Shown here piece after piece: positions 17,478-20,000 of a DNA stretch of 20,000 nt. The notes below the pieces were generated by a model that did not search any database, had not been told where the DNA came from, and saw only the letters and a list, made by a program, of their open reading frames with translations. This DNA comes from Monoplex corrugatus. Taxonomy: Eukaryota > Mollusca > Gastropoda > Littorinimorpha > Ranellidae. The DNA is taken from assembly GCA_030674185.1 (NCBI GenBank), contig CM060312.1, positions 24,498,961 to 24,518,960 on the forward strand, written 5' to 3'. Position 1 is the first letter of the stretch; every line of letters begins with the position of its first letter. The position numbers and the translations under genes were made by a program.

Positions 17478-18125
17478 TCATCATCATCATCAGGTGCCCT
17501 GCCGCATGGCGTTGGCGATAATGGACTTCCATCTGTCTCTATCCATTGTTGCCTCAAGCATCTCTTCCACCCTCCCTGTCTTCAGCCACTCTGCAAGTCT
17601 GTCTAGTATCTTCTCCTTGGGTCTACCTGGTGCTCTCTTTCCCTCCAGCTTTCCCGTTGTGACCAGGTGCTCCAATTCCCCTTTCCTCATAAAATATCCT
17701 ATAAATGTTGCCTGTCTTTTCCTAATCTTCCTTATGAATGATCTACTTGTGTCTGCCTCCATCAAGACTGTCTCGTTTGTTTTCTTTGCTGTCCATGGAA
17801 CTCTCAACATTCTTCTTAGAAACCACATCTCGGCTGCCTCAATCTTGTTCTGGCTTTGCTTGTTGACTGTCCACGCCTCACAACCGTACGACATTATTGG
17901 TTCTATATAACATTCAAGAACTCTCTTCCTGACGTTAATTGATAGGCATTTGTTGGTAAGAATGCTTTTCATCTTCTTGAATGCTGTTTTGGCTCGGCCG
18001 ATTCTGCTGGCTATTTCTGATGTGCATCTGCCATCTGGTGAAATGATCCTTCCCAGGTACTTAAACATATCAAACTGTCTCAAGGTTGTGCCGTTTGCTG
18101 TTATTTTGCATGAGGGGATTTCATG
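17478..18125 (-). mobile_element. LINE 3' end: ORF2 C-terminal part with (TGA)n tail
   Basis: The minus strand is open from about 18125 to 17490 and encodes the C-terminal end of a non-LTR retrotransposon ORF2. It begins ITANGTTLRQFDMFKYLGR (the hydrophobic KYLG strand that follows the RT thumb), then SEIASRIGRAKTAF, VLECYIEPIMSYGCEAWT, EMWFLRRMLRVPWT, RKRQATFIGYFMRKGELEHL, EGKRAPGRPKEKILDRL, and ends RDRWKSIIANAMRQGT. These are the usual motifs of RTE-like and related LINEs. The RT active site and endonuclease are missing, so it is 5'-truncated; an in-frame stop lies just upstream. The reading is otherwise intact over about 200 codons, so this copy is young. The stop codon TGA is the first unit of the tail repeat. 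Confidence 0.85.
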
Positions 18126-18494
18126 TTAGATGGATTTCCAGTCATAACCTTCTGAGAGCTTCTAACAAGAAATTTCGCCAGGGATCTCTAAATGTTCAGC
18201 TGACCAACAAAGATCTGATTTCTTTGCTCCACTTTCCTTTTTTCAGGGCAGCTAGACAGAGCATAGCTCTACTAGGATATGCTGTAAATGTCTGCAGTAG
18301 AGATATTTTGCATCACTTAATTTGAATCCCTGTCTGACAGATTCCTTGAACCTGCACAAAGCTGTATTTACTGGAAGATTTTGAAACGGGGAGGAAGAGA
18401 GAGAGAGAGAGAGTGGGCCCCATGAAAGGTTAAGCTGACACCACAGACATCTTTAGGATGTCTGTGGCTGACACCACCAGGATGACTGGAGCAT
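18126..18494. other. Non-coding flank with a (GA)n run and a small hairpin
   Basis: No gene recognised. A (GA)n run lies at about 18393-18413. The sequence ccacagacatc (18441-18451) pairs with gatgtctgtgg (18457-18467) around a 5-nt loop. It is flanked by direct repeats gctgacacc at 18434-18442 and 18467-18475, immediately before the 43-bp array. Confidence 0.55.
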
Positions 18495-20000
18495 TAAGAT
18501 GGGCAAGCAACAGGCCAGTTTTTATGTTGTGGACCATTAAGATGGGCAAGCAACAGGCCAGTTTTTATGTTGCAGAGCATTAAGATGGGCAAGCAACAGG
18601 CCAGTTTTTATGTTGTAGACCATTAAGATGGGCAAGCAACAGGCCAGTTTTTATGTTGTAGACCATTAAGATGGGCAAGCAACAGGCCAGTTTTTATGTT
18701 GCAGAGCATTAAGATGGGCAAGCAACAGGCCAGTTTTTATGTTGTGGACCATTAAGATGGGCAAGCAACAGGCCAGTTTTTATGTTGTGGAGCAGTAAAG
18801 ATGGGCAAGCAACAGGCCGGTTTTTATGTTGCGGAGCATTAACATGGGCAAACAACTGGCCAGTTTTTATTTTTCGGAGCATTAAGATGGGTAAGCAACA
18901 TGCCAGTTTTCATGTTGTGGAGCATAAGATGGGCAAGCAACAGGCCAGTTTTTCATGCTGCTGTGCATTCAGATGGGTTAGCAACAGGCCAGTTTTTATG
19001 TTGCAGAGCATTAAGATGGGCAAGCAACAGGCCAGTTTTTATGTTGTGGAGCAGTAAGATGGGCAAGCAACAGGCCGGTTTTTATGTTGCGGAGCATTAA
19101 CATGGGCAAACAACGGCCAGTTTTTATTTTTCGGAGCATTAAGATGGGAAGCAACATGCCAGTTTTTCATGTTGTGGAGCAGTAAGATGGGCAAGCAACA
19201 GGCCAGTTTTCATGCTGCTAGTGCATTCAGATGGGTAAGCAACAGGCCAGTTTTTATGTTGCAGAGCATTAAGATGGGCAAGCAACAGGCCAGTTTTTCA
19301 TGTTGCGGAGCATTAAGTTCGGCAAGCAACAGGCCATGTTCATGCTGCGGAGCATTAAGATGGGCAAGCAACAGGCCAATGTTTATGTTGCGAACATTAA
19401 GATGGGCAAGCAACAGGCCAGTTGTTATGTTGCGGACCATTAAGATGGGCAAGCAACAGGCCAGTTTTATGTTGCGGAACATTAAGATGGGCAAGCAACA
19501 GGCCAGTTGTTTATGTTGCGGAACATTAAGATGTGCAAGCAACAGGCCAGTTGTTATGTTGCTGACCATTAAGATGGGCAAGCAACAGGCCAATGTTCAT
19601 GTTACGTAGCATTAGGATAGGCAAGCAACAGGCCAGTTTTTATGGTGCGGAGCATTAAGATGAGCAAGCAACAGGCCAGTTTTTATGTTGCGGAGCATTA
19701 AGATGGGCAAGCAACAGGCAAGTTTTTATATTGCGGACCATTAAGATGGGCAAACAACAGGCCAGTTTTTATGTTGCGGAGCAATAAGATGGGCAAGCAA
19801 CAGGCCAGTTTTTATGTTGTGGAGCATTAAGACGGGCAAGCAACAGACCAATGTTCATGTTGCGGAGCATTAAGATGGGCAAGCAACAGGACAGTTTTTA
19901 TGTTGCAGAGCATTAAGATGGGCAAGCAACAGGCCAGTTTTTATGTTGCGGAGCAATAAGATGGGCAAGCAACAGGCCAGTTTTTATGCTGTGGAGCATT
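18495..20000. repeat. 43-bp minisatellite, about 35 copies, open at the window end
   Basis: Units begin cattaagatgggcaagc, continue aacaggccagtttttatgtt, and end with gcggag, gtggac or gcagag. Successive gatgggc markers at 18498, 18541 and 18584 give a 43-bp period. As 43 is not a multiple of three, translations cycle through frames and the long open readings are artefacts. A six-unit higher-order repeat of 258 bp is visible at about 18795-19310. The array continues beyond base 20000. Confidence 0.95.

Noticed and set aside
17371..17910. Plus-strand open reading opposite the LINE
   Set aside because: It is the antisense of the LINE ORF2 C-terminus, whose motifs are unambiguous on the minus strand.
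18782..19609. Open readings in the 43-bp array
   Set aside because: The 43-bp period cycles through all frames; the readings are repeat translations.

Overview
The window is eukaryotic DNA: split exons with canonical splice signals, long microsatellites, large minisatellite arrays and decayed non-LTR retrotransposons. A tRNA-derived SINE at about 2615-3190, with a body resembling a SINE I recall from gastropod genomes, points to a lophotrochozoan animal, most likely a gastropod mollusc. That assignment is by recall; nothing was searched.

Layout, left to right. 1-1900 is mostly AT-rich non-coding DNA with a (TG)n microsatellite. 1909-2093 is a small block of a TGTAGATGTC-type satellite edged by a perfect 27-bp inverted repeat. 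2190-3350 is a retroelement patchwork: a possible widespread repeat fragment, then a SINE split by a 5'-truncated LINE with an 11-bp target site duplication, then a possible second LINE 3' end. 3352-5415 is the main block of the same satellite, and 5416-5840 is a GATAT-type simple repeat. 5893-5980 holds two hairpin-containing direct repeats. 6679-7690 is an old RTE-like reverse transcriptase fossil on the minus strand, recognisable from FADD and flanking motifs but frame-broken.

The one convincing host gene lies on the minus strand from about 17046 down to a poly(A) signal at 7781. Three or four exons are visible: 16972-17046 (weak), 16714-16917, 15928-16157 and the terminal exon 8106-9958, with consistent phases. 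The product has a Walker A motif (GPMGSGKT), a Walker B (CFVVDE) and C-terminal motifs resembling superfamily 1 helicase motifs V and VI. It resembles a family of unnamed P-loop proteins I recall as expanded in molluscs and amphioxus. The N-terminal half of the terminal exon carries three frame breaks; the last 1.4 kb is fully open.

The 6-kb intron between exons 15928-16157 and 8106-9958 is almost entirely one minisatellite of 21- and 24-bp units, about 5.3 kb long, with a 384-bp higher-order duplication. Its 10030-11700 part is full of single-base irregularities absent further right, which suggests poor consensus quality there and may also explain the nearby frame breaks.

Right of the gene, 17478-18125 is another LINE 3' end, of the same family as the copy at 2809-3001. 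18495-20000 is a 43-bp minisatellite that runs off the window. Tandem repeats make up roughly half of the window. I see no operon, phage, CRISPR or other prokaryotic system.
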